Translations under genes and position numbers: made by a program
NCBI GenBank assembly: GCA_014529385.2
Contig: CM043942.1
Location: forward strand, 60,403,684-60,467,683
DNA from: Adiantum capillus-veneris
Taxonomy: Eukaryota > Streptophyta > Polypodiopsida > Polypodiales > Pteridaceae
Length of the DNA: 64,000 nucleotides
Reading direction: 5' to 3'
Part shown: one piece after another, positions 10,880-23,613 of the stretch
Numbering within the stretch: the first letter of the stretch is position 1
Layout: the number at the start of each line of letters is the position of its first letter
The notes under the pieces: model-generated
Seen by the model: only the letters and a program-made list of their open reading frames with translations
Told to the model about the DNA's origin: nothing
Database searches by the model: none

Positions 10880-11444
10880 TTTCTTACACTTAGCCAAGCG
10901 TATATACTTTACCGTAGTTGGTGAAGCTATTGCCAAATCCTTGTGAGATAAGTTATGCAACACATATGAGAGAAAAAGTGCAAGTAACAAAGTCTACTTG
11001 ATGAAGAAGATTATCAAACTTCACATGAAAGAAGGTGAAACAGTTTCCAAGAACTTGAATGTGTTCAATGTACTTTTCAGTAAATTGACATCACGAGGAA
11101 TGGAAACTGACAATGAAGTGTGGTCCATCTTATTATTGTGCTCTCTAGCCTCTTCATGGGACATATTGTGCATAGGAATTAGCAACATTGTGCTTGAGGG
11201 AAAGTTGGCCTACAATTTTGTAGCTTCCAATCTACTTAGTAAGGAGATACTCAAGAACTCAATGGAGCATGCAAAGTAAGGTGATGCATATGCTGCCACT
11301 AGCAAAGGTCAAAGAGGTACCACCCACAACCACGCCAAAATTATTGATTATGGAAACTCTCAAAGATAATTCAGAGGTTTTTTGCAAAGTTTCAAGTGCT
11401 ACCATTTCTGTGAGAAAGGACACTTGAAAGGTTTTTGCACATGG
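10880..11444 (+). pseudogene. gag: C1 copia gag, 5' part (interrupted by G2)
   Basis: The reading resembles Ty1/copia gag: a block containing LWDKL-type sequence near 10950, then MKEGETVSKNLNVFN and later LASSWD (about 11025-11160), matching the MKEGTPMSNHLNEFN region of C2. A zinc knuckle follows near 11395-11440 (Cys, Cys, His, Cys readable as C-Y-H-F-C-E-K-G-H-L-K-G-F-C). Frameshifts occur upstream of 10998 and around 11280. G2 inserted directly after the knuckle, and the reading continues at 21559 once one copy of the ATGG target duplication is removed. Confidence 0.75.
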
Positions 11445-11576
11445 TGAGAGCGGATTTTTTGAGATGGGGCTCAACTCAAGGCTCCCACCAGACAACCACT
11501 CCGTGAGACCCTACACACGCATATTTCTTAGGGGCACCACCCTCTTTTATGGAGAAAGAAGAAAACCAAAACAAAC

Positions 11577-11619
<43 letters not shown>

Positions 11620-13440
11620 CTTCCTTATGTGCTTCAACACAAAATGCCCTTCAACCATTCAACACACACTCCTTAAGCAATCCCTTTGAACGCTGCACAA
11701 ACTCACATGCAAAGATTGACCTTCACCATATTAGTGCTCATATACTTCTAAGAAAAGCAATCACAAAACCTCAAAACTCAAAACACCACAATGCACAAAT
11801 ACTTGACAACTCCTTTCCTTTCCCAAAAGAAGAGACTACTTACGCACATAAGGCGGCATGTATAGAGAGCTCTTCTCCATCTATGAAGCCCCAAGACATC
11901 CTTACACACAACATAAAGAGAGAAGCCAAGCAAATAGACACCATGGTGCACAAAAACTTTCTCAACAAACAAGCAACCCAATGAGCACAAAATATGAGAA
12001 GCTGCCAAGATAGGCTTACCAATTTTACATGCGTTTAGAGCAAAAGTGTGACGACGACACCCCAATTGCAACAATTTGTTGATCAAACTATGAGATAGAT
12101 CATTGAACTTTATATCCTTGCTCTCATATAGAATCTACAATCCTTATTTAGGGATGAGTATGGTAAGAGAAATGTTTGCAAGAGAATGGTAGCAATAGCA
12201 TATTGATGCTCTCTCTATGGTGCCGCTTATGATAGCGAGCTTAGGAAATGGATAGGGAGACAAGAGGAGAGAGAGATTAGGGCTTCCCTAACCTTAGAGG
12301 AGCTTATTTGCATCAATGTAGTAGGTGTGTGTATTTTTGTGCTTGCCAAAGGGCCTTTTTATAGCTGTACAAGACCTTGGGTTAGGTTAAACTTGACTAG
12401 GGTAGGTAATTAACCATAGTTAGGTTCCCTTTTGACCATTCCTTCAATTATGCAAATAAGGGACTTATTTTTTCATTAAAAATAGCCTTATAGGTCGTGG
12501 AGTCTCCATAAGGGTTGATAATGTATGTGGGCCCCACCATGATGTCCCTCCAGTGGCTCCTGCAGAGTGTCCCCATCCTGTTTATTGTGTCTTTGGAACC
12601 ATCTTGAGCCGACCCCTCCACATGCAAGTGGTTTTTAACTCCCCATTGGTATTTTAGAATGTTGAAGAAGTCAAGAAAACTTTTCACCTTTGTGGTTTAC
12701 CTCATTGTAACTTTGACCTGCAGTAACAGTGTCCGCAGCACCTTGTTTTCACCATAACTTTCAGCCTGTAACTCAGAATTGGGTGCTGTAAAAGGCAAAG
12801 TTGACCTTCTCAAAGTGTTTAAGCTGATTTTGGAGTGTTCCACAAGTATACCCATGAGATAAGGAGTTCAAGATGCATCCAAAACACCTTTTGAACCAAG
12901 TCTCCTTGTAGGGGGCCCTTTAGCATGCATCCAAGGTGTAGCATGCTTTTTTCAAAAGGGAATCCACCTTAAACAAATGAGGTAGGCTCCAATAAAGTTT
13001 GATTTATTGGGGATATACATTATATTTAGATTTGTTGACCAACACAAGTAAATGATCCAAGACTTGGGTCACATAGTGGTGGGGAAGGGAAGGCCTACAA
13101 GGTTAACCCTACCCTTGAGAGAAGATGGGTAAGATAAGTGCCCATAAATTATTTATTTACAAATTATGGGATGTAGATAGCTATTTAAATTAGTAAAGGT
13201 AATTAGTTAAAAGAATATGCAGTAAAAACTAGGAGAGTAGAATTAAGTTTACTATTTACATTCAGCATGAAGAGAGAAATATGATGTAAATGCATAAAGA
13301 TCTAATAAGGGTAAGGTGTTTGTATGGAAAAAGGCTATTAGGAAAGAGAGAATGAACACTAGGTTAAAACTTTGAAAAAATATATATACATTTGAGTAGA
13401 AATGTAGTTCAAATGCAAGGTTACCATTTAACGCTACTCA
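11445..13440 (-). repeat. 3' LTR of G2
   Basis: A 1996-bp LTR matching 19533-21554. On the plus strand it begins TGAGAGC and ends ACTCA. It contains a CA tract (about 11582-11613) longer than in the partner. A TATA box on the minus strand lies at 12357-12363. I see no gene in it. Confidence 0.94.
11582..11613. repeat. (CA)n microsatellite in G2 3' LTR
   Basis: About 32 bases of CA repeat. The same site in the 5' LTR (about 19669-19684) has only about half that length, so the tract changed after insertion. Confidence 0.95.
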
Positions 13441-13604
13441 TATTAGCCCTCCCCCTTCATCTAGGATCATTCATGCTCCTAGATGAAACAAAAGAGTTTT
13501 TTCCTTTTTCTTTTTCTTTTCTTTCTTTTTTTTTTTTTATTTTTTCTAAAAACAGGAGGAGTGATATACACTCTTTTACTCCATTAAACCTGCTTTTCAT
13601 TACC
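13441..13604 (-). other. G2 polypurine tract and 3' untranslated stretch
   Basis: Between the last pol codon and the 3' LTR. On the minus strand, AAGGGGGAGGGCT (13457-13445) precedes the LTR start and nearly matches the G1 tract. A long T-rich run lies at about 13498-13550. No gene. Confidence 0.75.
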
Positions 13605-16600
13605 TTAATCCCATAAATCGGAGATGGGAGGGTTGCCTTGGGTATGTTGAGATTCCAAGGCTGGTTCTTCTTTGCACATCAAAGCTTTAAAAATAGGTGG
13701 AGCATTTGCCAAGCCGAAGGGAGCCATGCCAATTTGGAGCTTAGACGATGTAGGTAGATGAATTCCTATCAACGGATTGATACGTTGAAAGTAGGGCTTT
13801 AATCTCCATCCATTGACTCTGGTCTTGTGGAGTTTTCCTGATAAATCTGATAATCTGTAACTTCCATTCCCAAACTTTGTTTTTATCATGAAAGGTCCCT
13901 CCCATCTTTGCAAAAACTTTTTGTCAAGTCGAGTATCAAGTCGGTTATCATAGCGAAGAACCAACATACCTTCCTTCAATCCTTTCCCCTTGAGCTTCTT
14001 GTTGATTTTGTCCCTTTGGCTTGTGGCTTGGGCAATGTAATAGTCGATGGACTCTTCTCTATCAAGATCAAGTCGTTGAAGATCTAAAATTCTTTCCTGC
14101 AAAGCTTCTTTTGGCCTCTTTTCTCCCCGTGAGAGAATGCGTAGGCTTGCAATCTCCACCTCAATAGGAAGGAGTGCCTCCTGTCCATATACCAAATGAA
14201 AAGGAGTGAATTGAGTGGATACCTTGAAAGATGTTCTATATGCCCATAGAGCTGCGGTCAAATGATGATCCCAGTTGTTTGGTCGATCTGCAACCTGCTT
14301 AGAAATGATCTTACATATCATTCCATTCACCTTTTCAACCAACCCATTGCACTGAGGGTAGTAAGGTGTAGAATGCAAATGTTTGACTTTTAACTTTGCC
14401 AAAAGATTATCTAGGAGCTCTGCTCTAAACCCTGGACCACGATCTGACAAAATCTCTAATGGTGTGCCGAATCTACTGCATATGTGATCAAAGATAAATT
14501 TTGATACCTCCTCGGCTGTAATTCGTGTTGTACTTGCTGCCTCCGCCCATCGTGTCATGTAATCTACTCCCACAATGATGAAGACCTTCCCGGTAGATGT
14601 GCGAGGTAAGGGGCCTATTGCATCCACACACCACTTCTCAAAAGGACCATACGAAATTATTGGAACTCGAGGCTCGTAAGTGAGTCGTCGATCTCCAGCA
14701 ATCTGACAACCTTTGCATGACTTACACCAATGCTGGACATCACGATGTAGACTTGGCCAAACAAAACCTGCTTGCAAAATCTTCCTGTTTGTAATATCAT
14801 GAGAAAAATGACCCCCACAGACATCATCATGGCATGAAAAGAGGATTCTCTCTATTTCTTGAACATAGGGCACCCTTCTTAGCACCAAATCTTTCCCTTT
14901 ATGATACAGATCATCTCCTATGAGTTGGTAAGGAGTTGCCTTTTTTACCAACCTATGCCTTTGCACTTTATCCAAGTGTTTAGGGCACTCACCAGTGTGG
15001 AGGAAAAATATGATGTCCTTCCATTCCTCTTGGCCTTGGTACTTTGGTTCGTAGAGCTTCACACCTCCCACCATGATCTGAAGTTTCTCATTGGCCAGAT
15101 AATCTGCTTCCTTGTTGAGGGTTCTCACAACATGCTGTACCTGTGTAGCTTCAAAGTTCTTTATCAAAGCCTTCACCTGTCTAAGCCACTCCACTAGAGT
15201 AGGGTTCTTGCACTTCCATATCCCTTGGATTTGCCTAATAACTAGTAACGAATCACCTCTTATTATATGTCTTTCGATGCCAAGTTTTCTGCATTCTTCA
15301 AGCCCCAACTTTAAGGTGACATACTCAGCCTCATTATTAGAATGAACATTTTCCAAGGTGATACCTTTTTTAACAAGAACTTCCCTTTGTGGACTTAGAA
15401 TAAGAACCCCCCCTGCTGCCTGATCGTGTTGTCGTCGGTAAGCTCCATCAAAGCACAAAATGTGTGCATTGTCCATCTCCTCCTCATTATTTTGTGGTGT
15501 AGCTTTGTCTCCTGCCTTTGGTGACTCTTTCCTTTCTCTCACTTTGTATGTGAGAATGTCTGCAAGACCTGCCCTTGTGCTATCTTCCACAAGAAAAGTG
15601 TATTCGAACTCTTGAAGTTCTAGAACCCATTTGGCTATCCTAGATGAGAGGCTCATGTGTTGCACAACATATGGTAAATTGTTTTCCATGGTGAGAATGA
15701 CAAATGGTGCAGGTAAGAGATATGATCGGAACTTTCTTACTGCAAACATAATTGTGAATACCACCTTCTCCATATCGGTGTAGCCCTTCTCTGCAGCGGT
15801 CATGACTTTGCTTGCAAAGTATACTGGCCTCATGTAGCATGTTTTTGGGTCTTTTTGCATGAGAACTACACCAATGGCCTCCATTCCTACACTTGGCGTG
15901 ATGTAATATGTATCCTTTGGATTTGGTGGCATTATTGTTGGAAGAGAGTTGAGAATACCCTTTACTTCAGTAAAGCATAATTCGTGTTCCTCTCTCCATT
16001 CAAATGTGGGTTTGTTTGCTAGCTTGTGCAAAGGTGCAATAGCTTCCGCTAGAAGGTGAATGAAACGAGACATGTACCTTACTTTGTGGTTGAAAGTCAT
16101 GAGCTCCTTGGTTGTCGTTGGTGGTTGTAGTGACAAGAGAGCATTTACTTTTGATGGATCCACTTGAATTCCTTGCAAAGAAACCACATGACCTAGCAAT
16201 ACCACTTGTGACTCTACAATGTGACACTTCTCAGGGTTAAGCTGTCCCCCAAATTGATGAAGCCTCCTAAGTCCCTCCTCAACTTTTTAGCACTGAAGTC
16301 TTTGGCTACTATAGATACAGAAGTCATCCATAAAAACCCTAATTGACTTTCCAAAGAAGGGCTGAAAGACAAGCGTTGTAAACCTTATAAAGGTACTAGG
16401 AGCATTTGTGAGCCCAAATGGCATCACTCTATACGCAAAGCAACCCCAAGGTGTGATGAAAGTGGTTTTTAACTAATCTTCTTCTGCTATTCTGATTTGA
16501 AAATACCCTGAATACCCATCACACACTGTGTAACATTCATAACTGGCTACTTCGTTTAAGATTTCATCTTGGAAAGGAAGAGGAAAATGATCCCTCTTTG

Positions 16601-17174
16601 TTGCAGCGTTGAGCGGTTTGTAGTCAACACAGACCCTCCATTTTCTGTTCTTTTTAGGGGTTACTACAATTGGGGATACCCACTCAGAGTTAGACACAGG
16701 GTAAATGAAACCAGCTTTGAGGAGTCGGTTAACCTCTGTCAAAAGTGCCTCTTGTTGTATTTTTCCTAGGCGCCTTAGCTTTTGAGCCACAGGTTTAGTA
16801 CCTGGTTTTAATTCTATGCCATGCTCTATAACATCCACACCTCTAATTTGTGAGTAATCAGTGATAAAAAAATTGGGATACCTCTTGAGCATATCGATGT
16901 AGGACCGCTTCTCCTCAGGGGTAAGATCTTTTGCAAGCATCCTCTCAAAGTCTTCAAAGTGCTTGTGGTCACCTTTGTCATCCTTTGTTTGCTTCTTTGT
17001 TGGGTCAACCTCTATTGATGGAGTTTTTAATGTATTGAAGATGATTCCCATTACCTCCAAAGACGATTCTTCTTCGCTATTGGATGTAGTGGTTGAACTT
17101 TCCTCGTCGCTTGAGCCAAAACTCTCTTCACTTTCTTCATCAGCCGTGGTCTCATAGTTGATGTCGAGCTGCTT
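13605..17174 (-). pseudogene. pol: G2 pol: RT, RNase H, second RNase H, integrase (three stops)
   Basis: One continuous frame with only three nonsense codons: TGA 17175-17177, TAG 16473-16475 (G1 has CAG at this site) and TAA 16287-16289. Motifs: an acidic linker after protease; RT with VCVDYKPLN (about 16630) and FMDD (about 16330); Ty3 RNase H with the first Asp missing (ITPSVG, about 15900); a second RNase H with FDGA (about 15455), NNEAEY, GDS and EAD; integrase with HHCC near 14830-14700, D at VDAIGPL, D at SDRGPGF, and E in the QCNGLVEKVNG region. The 866-codon frame 13605-16205 is intact. No chromodomain is visible at the C terminus. A young, mildly damaged copy. Confidence 0.93.
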
Positions 17175-18916
17175 TCATTCATGCCAATCGTATACTACAT
17201 GTTGCCCCTTTTTGAGAATCAATTGTCCTCGTCCCCATTTTTGATCTGCATTCACATCAATGAGCCAAGGCCTCCCTAGAATGATGGGATAGCCCTCCCC
17301 CTTGGCTGGCATAACATACATGTCCACACGTGCATCTATATTACATATAGAAACTTTTACATTCTCGATGATCCCTAGGCACTTCACACTTGCATTGTTG
17401 GCCAGCCTAGCTTGACAATTAGAGGATTTAGTGATTTCAAGCCCTAGTCTATTCATGGCTCTTTCCGTGATCACACACATTTGTGCTCCACCATCAACAT
17501 ACACATTGGATACCTTCCTACCCCTTACATAAGCATCTACAATAGGTTCCACATCTTGTTGTGGCTTTTTAGTCAATGCCTTTACTGTCACCTTTTCTTT
17601 CTTTCTTGGGAGTCTTGTGCTTACAAGTTTGGACCAGTGCTTTCTCACCTTGGGTGATAGATGTAGGAGTTGAGGCCAAGAAATATTGGGCTTTTGAGTT
17701 TGCAAATCTTCTAAGATGTTGTAGGGTTCTATATTCTTTCCTAATGGAAAATCGTTGATGTCGATCTCCCTTCGCCTTGACCTCTGCTTCTTGCCTCCTT
17801 CCTCCTTCTTTGACTTTTTCTTCCTCTCCTTCCTTGCAGGTTCTGACTCTTCATTCCTTGTGTCTTCATCCTTGTTGTGTGCTCTTGTGCACTTTTCTGC
17901 TGGCATAACATCAAAATGTATAGGGCTCACCTCTATCTCCTCTTCCAGCTTTATGACATTTACTCCCCTCTCTTCCTCCACTGGTGGGACAGGAGGGATG
18001 TTTGCCACTGGAGGTGGTGGTGGTCGACAAAGAATTTGCGGGGCTTGAGAATGCTCTTGCTGCACCATGAGCGGAGGGGGTCTAGGAGGGTATATGTCCC
18101 CTGGAAGCCTTCGAGGGTGAGGAAAATTATACATGCCATGAACAACTTCGTTGCAATTCCAGCATCTCAACTCTTGTGCCTGACGTCGTTGACTGCGATT
18201 CCCTTCTCTTGGTTGTTGTTGTTGGGGTATGCCCTGTACTAGATTCAAGGTGAGACTCTCTAGTTGTTGAGTTAATCTTTGCAAGATCTCTTGTTGTGAT
18301 CCTTCCCCTATTTGTGAAGTTTGGGCAAGAGAGCCCCTAACTTGTGCTCCCATGCTTGGTGAAGAATCCCTCTCAATGACTTCATTTAGGTCCCTTGTTC
18401 TATGTGCTTGAAAATTTAACTTCTTGAATTTGACCATGGCCACCTCACGTGCTTCCTCAAATGTTGATGGGAATTTTAACTCTACCTTGGTCTTCAAAAT
18501 TGGATACAAGCTAGCCATGAACCTATCTTTCTTTGGAAAGTTTGGTGCACCACCTTGTTTTTGTAAGGTAGCCTCCCATCTATCCCATAGGTTAAGGAAA
18601 ACGGCCTCATAAGATGGGTAGTCTTCAAGGAATACCTGTTTATGTTGAAGTAGACAATTCCAAAGACCCTCTGGAGTATCTCCTTGCCCAAATTTGGAAA
18701 GAAAAATTGCACGTAGCCTCTCCCAATTGGTTTTGTTTTGAGGTTGCAAGGCCTCGTACCATGCCTTAGCCTCCCCTTTGAGAACGAGTGGAAAAGCACG
18801 TAGCTTTACTTCTTCTTGATCTCTCCCAGAGTGAGGTGTGCCATCTCCAAATTATCCAGAAATTCTTGTGCATCCTCCCCATTTTTAGAATGAAAGGTAG
18901 GAAAAGTGCTTGACAT
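17175..18916 (-). pseudogene. gag: G2 gag-protease (one frameshift)
   Basis: Start ATG at 18916 (MSSTFPTFHSKNGEDAQEF). A single frameshift near 18830 separates this from the main frame, open from 18749 to the TGA at 17175. Gag core: AWYEALQPQNKTNWERL, then FLSKFGQ and a long helical region. A zinc knuckle (CWNCNEVVHGMYNF, about 18150) has lost its last Cys. A proline-rich and then Lys/Glu-rich stretch follows, then protease with DGG (VDGGAQMCVI, about 17490) and IILGRPW (about 17285). Gag, protease and RT share one frame, so expression as one polyprotein is likely in the intact form. Confidence 0.9.
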
Positions 18917-18969
18917 TTTTACAATACAAGGAGGTTTGTGTACCACAAAGTTTTGACTACGATGAGTGA

Positions 18970-19182
18970 TCACATCAAAATGAAAATATATACATCAAGT
19001 GTTAGTTCATAATTTATCATAGGCAAAATAAAAGGGTTGATTGAGGCATTAATTTCATTAAGGCGAGTGGGTCCAAAAATTCTCCTAATGGTTGCTTGAA
19101 ATCTAAATTTTGTAGCAATTATGATGTGAACAGATTGACGAGCTATGGGTGTAAAAGGAGAAGGAGCTCCAGGTTGGTTCAT
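18970..19182 (-). CDS. sORF-B of G2, unknown small retrotransposon protein
   Basis: A 70-codon ORF (ATG to stop) in the internal leader, ending 53 bases before the gag ATG. It matches sORF-B of G1 and G3: PIARQSVHI, then TKFRFQ, IFGPTRLNEI (about 36-45), NPFILPMI (about 49-56), LDV, and a hydrophobic end. It is intact although sORF-A in the same element is frameshifted. Function unknown. Its position as the last ORF before gag is the same as in G3 and G4, but not in G1. Confidence 0.72.
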   Translation of the reverse strand: MNQPGAPSPFTPIARQSVHIIIATKFRFQATIRRIFGPTRLNEINASINPFILPMINYELTLDVYIFILM

Positions 19183-19265
19183 GTGACAATGTGTTCTCCT
19201 TTTTCTTTCTCTTGAAGAAAGTTTCCTTTGAGTGGATCGCTATCTAAGCGCCTCTTGTCCCTGCC

Positions 19266-19480
19266 TCAAAACAAAATAAAAACATGGACATCAAATGAAT
19301 CATCATAATTAATGAATGGAAGAATGATGGGATTTGGAGATGCCAAGATTTCACCAAGTCTTTCTGCTCCAAACATAAAAGAAATGCGTTGTTGGTAAAA
19401 AAAATCTTGCGATCTACACAAATGTTAATTCTGATGCGTTGTGAAAGATGAAAAGCATATGGTGCAACTCTATTGTTCAT
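19266..19480 (-). pseudogene. sORF-A of G2 (frameshift in a T tract)
   Basis: It begins MNNRVAPYAFHLSQRIRINI. After DRKIFF the frame shifts within a run of eight T residues (minus strand, about 19401-19408). In the shifted frame the family signature continues: QQR, FMFGAERLGEI, SPNPIILP, then SFDV and a hydrophobic end with TGA at 19268-19266. Apart from this slip the ORF is conserved. It precedes sORF-B by about 83 bases, so the order is A then B. Confidence 0.65.
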
Positions 19481-19510
19481 GAGGAGAATAGAAGGCAATT
19501 AGGAAAGTTC

Positions 19511-19526
19511 CTCAGTGGGGGCACCA
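19511..19526 (-). other. Primer-binding site of G2
   Basis: On the minus strand TGGTGCCCCCACTGAG begins six bases after the 5' LTR end. It is the same site as in G1 apart from one base. Confidence 0.78.
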
Positions 19527-19532
19527 CTTTTA

Positions 19533-21554
19533 TGAGAGCAGATTTTTTGAGATGGGGCTCAACTCAAGGCTCCCACCAGACAACCACTCCGTGAGACCCT
19601 ACACACGCATATTTCTTAGGGGCACCACCCTCTTTTATGGAGAAAGAAGGAAACCAAAACAAACCGCACGCACACACACACACTCACACCTTCCTTATGT
19701 GCTTCAACACAAAATGCCCTTCAACCATTCAACACACACTCCTTAAGCAATCCCTTTGAACGCTGTACAAACTCACATGCAAAGATTGACCTTCACCATA
19801 TTAGTGCTCATATACTTCTAAGAAAAGCAATCACAAAACCTCAAAACTCAAAACACCACAATGCTCAAATACTTGACAACTCCTTTCCTTTCCCAAAAGA
19901 AGAGACTACTTACACACATAAGGCGGCATGCATAGAGAGCTCTTCTCCATCTATGAAGCCCCAAGACTTACTTACACAAAACATAAGGAGAGAAGCCAAG
20001 CAAATAGACACCATGGTGCACAAAAACTTTCTCAACAAACAAGCAACCCAATGAGCACAAAATATGAGAAGCTGCCAAGATAGGCTTACCAATTTTACAT
20101 GCGTTTAGAGCAAAAGTGTGACGACGACACCCCAATTGCAACAATTTGTTGATCAAACCATGAGATAGATCATTGAACTTTATATCCTTGCTCTCATATA
20201 GAATCTACAATCCTTATTTAGGGATGAGTATGGTAAGAGAAATGTTTGCAAGAGAATGGTAGCAATAGCATATTGATGCTCTCTCTATGGTGCCGCTTAT
20301 GATAGCGAGCTTAGGAAATGGATAGGGAGACAAGAGGAGAGAGAGATTAGGGCTTCCCTAACCTTAGAGGAGCTTATTTGCAGCAATGGAGTAGGTGTGT
20401 GTGTTTTTGTGCTTGCCAAAGGGCCTTTTTATAGCTGTACAAGACCTTGGGTTAGGTTAAACTTGACTAGGGTAGGTAATTAAACTTGACTAGGTTAGGT
20501 TAAACTTGACTAGGGTAGGTAATTAACCATAGTTAGCTTCCCTTTTGACCATTCCTTCAATTATGCAAATAAGGGACTTATTTTTTCATTAAAAATAGCC
20601 TTTTAGGTCGTGGAGGCTCCATAAGGGTTGATAATGTATGTGGGCCCCACCATGATGTCCCTCCAGTGGCTCCTGCAGAGTGTCCCCATCCTGTTTGTTG
20701 TGTCTCTGGAAGCATCTTGAGCCGACCCCTCCACATGCAAGTGGTTTTTAACTCCCCATTGGTATTTTAGAATGTTGAAGAAGTCAAGAAAACTTTTCAC
20801 CTTTGTGGTTTACCTGATTGTAACTTTGACCTGTAGTAACAGTGTCCGCAACACCTTGTTTTCACCATAACTTTCAGCCTGTAACTCAGAATTGGGTGCT
20901 GTAAAAGAAAAAGTTGACCTTCTCAAAGTGTTTAAGCTGATTTTGGAGTGTTCCTCAAGTATACCCACGAGATAAGGCGTTCAAGATGCATCCAAAACAC
21001 CTTTTGAACCAAGTCTCCTTGTAGGGGGCCCTTTAGCATGCATCCAAGGTGTAGCATGCTTTTTTCAAAAGGGAATCCACCTTAAACAAATGAGGTAGGC
21101 TCCAATAAAGTTTGATTTATTGGGGATATATATTATATTTAGATTTGTTGACCAACACAAGTAAATGATCCAAGACTTGGGTCACATAGTGGTGGGGAAG
21201 GGAAGGCCTACAAGGTTAAGCCTACCCTTGAGAGAAGATGGGTAAGATAAGTGCCCATAAATTATTTATTTACAAATTATGGGAAGTAGATAGCTATTTA
21301 AATTAGTAAAGGTAATTAGTTAAAAGAATATGCAGTAAAAACTAGGAGAGTAGAATTAAGTTTACTATTTACATTCAACATGAAGAGAGAAATATGATGT
21401 AAATGCATAAAGATCTAATAAGGGTAAGGTGTTTGTATGGAAAAAGGCTATTACGGAAAGAGAGAATGAACACTAGGTTAAAACTTTGATAAAAAATATA
21501 TACATTTGAGTAGAAATGTAGTTCAAATGCAAGGTTACCATTTAACGCTACTCA
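19533..21554 (-). repeat. 5' LTR of G2
   Basis: A 2022-bp LTR matching 11445-13440. It differs by a shorter CA tract, an extra tandem copy of a TTAAACTTGACTAGG-containing unit at about 20468-20520, and scattered substitutions. This is the promoter copy. Confidence 0.94.
20427..20433 (-). promoter_or_regulatory. TATA box in G2 5' LTR
   Basis: On the minus strand TATAAAA within GCTATAAAAAGGCCC, about 0.9 kb from the LTR end. The 3' LTR keeps it at 12357-12363. Confidence 0.65.
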
Positions 21555-21558
21555 ATGG

Positions 21559-23110
21559 CAAGGAGACAAGAAAAAGTCTCAAGATAATAAGAAGTCTGAC
21601 AATGATAGCAAGGTCAAAGCTAAGATTGAGAAGCTCAATGTAATAGAGTCTCCGAAGATTATAGATGTTCCTGAGGTCCATAGTTCCTTAGATGTTCTTG
21701 TCTTTATAGTAGATCTTATCCCAAATGCTCATATTGCACAAGATTCTAGCTTTGATCAGACTTGTGTCATAGATTCTCGAGTTAGTTTCCATGTGACACC
21801 TCATAGAGAATGGTTCTCTACGTATTCATGTACTTGTGGAAAAGTGAAGCTTGGTGATGCCAATTGTACAAATCAGGAGCGAGTCACAGCCATACCTTTT
21901 ATGGAAAATATGACTCAAGGCTTTTGGGTAGAGGCAATATTGATAGCAATACATATCATCAGTCAGTCACCTAGTATGCCATTGAGGTATCAGATCCTAG
22001 TGGAGTTGTGGTCCCAAAAAAACCACATTATGATTATTTGTGTGTCTTTGGATGAAAGGCATATGCACATGTGCCCAAATAGATTTGGAAAGGGCTAGTC
22101 TCAAAGTGACACAAGTACATTTTCCTAGATTATGGTATAGATGAAGAGATGGAATATCATCTCTGGAACTTAGAATCTTGCAAAGTAATTTGCAATCCAC
22201 ATGTTATCTTCAATGAGTCAAAGATGCACACAACACCTATTAAATATCATCTCTGGCACTTAGAATCTTGTAAAGTAATTTGCAATTCACATGTTATCTT
22301 CAATGAGTCAAAGATGCACACAACACCTATTAAAGAGGTTGGGTATAGATAAGTCACATTCAAGGACATTAACATTCAAGGACATTCCCATATATTCTTG
22401 TGAAAATTCAGAAGCCTAGTGATGTACCTTTTACTAGCACTGCTCCAATTGACAAGGCAGAGAGAAGTAGTCAAGCTTTGAGATAATCTACTAAATCCTC
22501 ACATCCACTTGAGTAATTTTGGCTAGGGTTAGATACGTCATGATGAGCTATATAGTGATCCATCTTGCTACAAAGAAGCCATGCAAATGGATGACAAGGT
22601 CTAGTGGGAGTAGGCCATGCAATTTGAGTATAACTTAATTATGAGTATAATGAGATCTCAGGGGATGAACCTTTTAAAAACTATTCATATAACATGCGTT
22701 CAAAGGGTATTTAAAAAACCCATTTACCTACATGCTTAAGGTAATAAAATGACCCCTTTTCCTTCAAAAACTTACGGGTTTTTCTCTAAAATCTTGTTAA
22801 AATTTTAAAATTTTGGCAATACCCATTCATTTGAACTCACGTGCTAACTTACATGTCTAAGAGGTGAACGCCCCAAGAATGAGACATGGGACTTGGTTGA
22901 ATTGCCAAATAGCAAACAAGCCTTACCTTGCAAATGGGTTTAGAAGAAAAAGTTTACATCTGATGATCCACAACCTAAGTACAAGGCGGGATTCAGCTTG
23001 TATGCAAACTCAAAAAATCACTTCATGGCTTAAAACAGGGTTCAAGGCAGTGGTATCAAAAGTTTGATGCTTTTATGTGGTCCCAAGCTTGGGATGATTC
23101 CAAAAAATAT
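21559..23110 (+). pseudogene. pol: C1 copia gag end, protease and pol fragments
   Basis: It resumes the C1 reading after G2. A Lys-rich gag tail leads to a protease-like stretch IDSRVSFHVTPHREWF, where D-S-G has become D-S-R (about 21770). A large deletion follows, then the integrase C-terminal region (TQGFWVEA at about 21915; YHLWNLES at about 22155), an integrase-RT linker, and short RT pieces (LPCKWV at about 22930; a YGLKQ-like fragment near 23030). Many stops and frameshifts. It ends in a GT microsatellite. An old remnant that predates G2. Confidence 0.78.
22152..22331 (+). repeat. 90-bp tandem duplication in C1 pol
   Basis: Two copies, 90 bases apart, of the segment encoding YHLW..LESCKVICN..VIFNESK. 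The period is a multiple of three, so both copies read in the same frame. Confidence 0.9.
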
Positions 23111-23116
23111 TCTCTA

Positions 23117-23272
23117 TGTGTGTGTGTGTGTGTGTGTGTGGCTCCAACATTATGAAAACCGTTTCTCTCTTGCTGTCTTGTTGTCTTCCTCTTTCATTCC
23201 ATGTTTCTTTCTTTGTTCCTCCCTGATCCATTGGCACCTCTTTCCTTAGCACCTTGTAATCTCTTTCTCTTT

Positions 23273-23319
<47 letters not shown>

Positions 23320-23547
23320 ATGTTGAATGACTCCAACATTGTCTCTTCCTTTGTTTCTCCCTCATCCCCTTGGCACCTCTTCACTTAGAACTTTGTAATC
23401 TCTTCCTCTTTTACTCTCTCTCTCTCTCCACTATTTTTTTCCCTCATTCCATATCTACCTCTCTTTGTCTCTCATTTCATGTCTATTCCTCTCCCATTTC
23501 CTTGGCACCACCATTGCTCACAAAAAATTGCAAGCTCTTGTGCTCGC

Positions 23548-23611
<64 letters not shown>
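23117..23611. repeat. CT-rich minisatellite and microsatellite cluster
   Basis: A GT tract (23117-23140) is followed by two CT tracts (about 23277-23315 and 23547-23611). Between them are diverged tandem units containing TTGGCACCTCTT, CTTTGTAATCTCTT and CTCTTTTA. ORFs across it encode Ser/Leu or Glu/Arg runs and are not genes. Confidence 0.85.

Positions 23612-23613
<2 letters not shown>

Larger units (their letters stand above)
11445..21554 (-). mobile_element. Ty3/gypsy element G2, dual-RNase-H (Tat-type), inserted in C1
   Basis: A complete element on the minus strand, flanked by the 4-bp target duplication ATGG (11441-11444 and 21555-21558). Order in its own direction: 5' LTR (21554-19533), primer site, sORF-A (frameshifted), sORF-B, gag, protease, RT, RNase H, archaeal-type RNase H, integrase, polypurine tract (13457-13445), 3' LTR (13440-11445). 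LTR ends are TGAG...CTCA. Removing the element restores the copia gag reading frame, which confirms the boundaries. Confidence 0.95.
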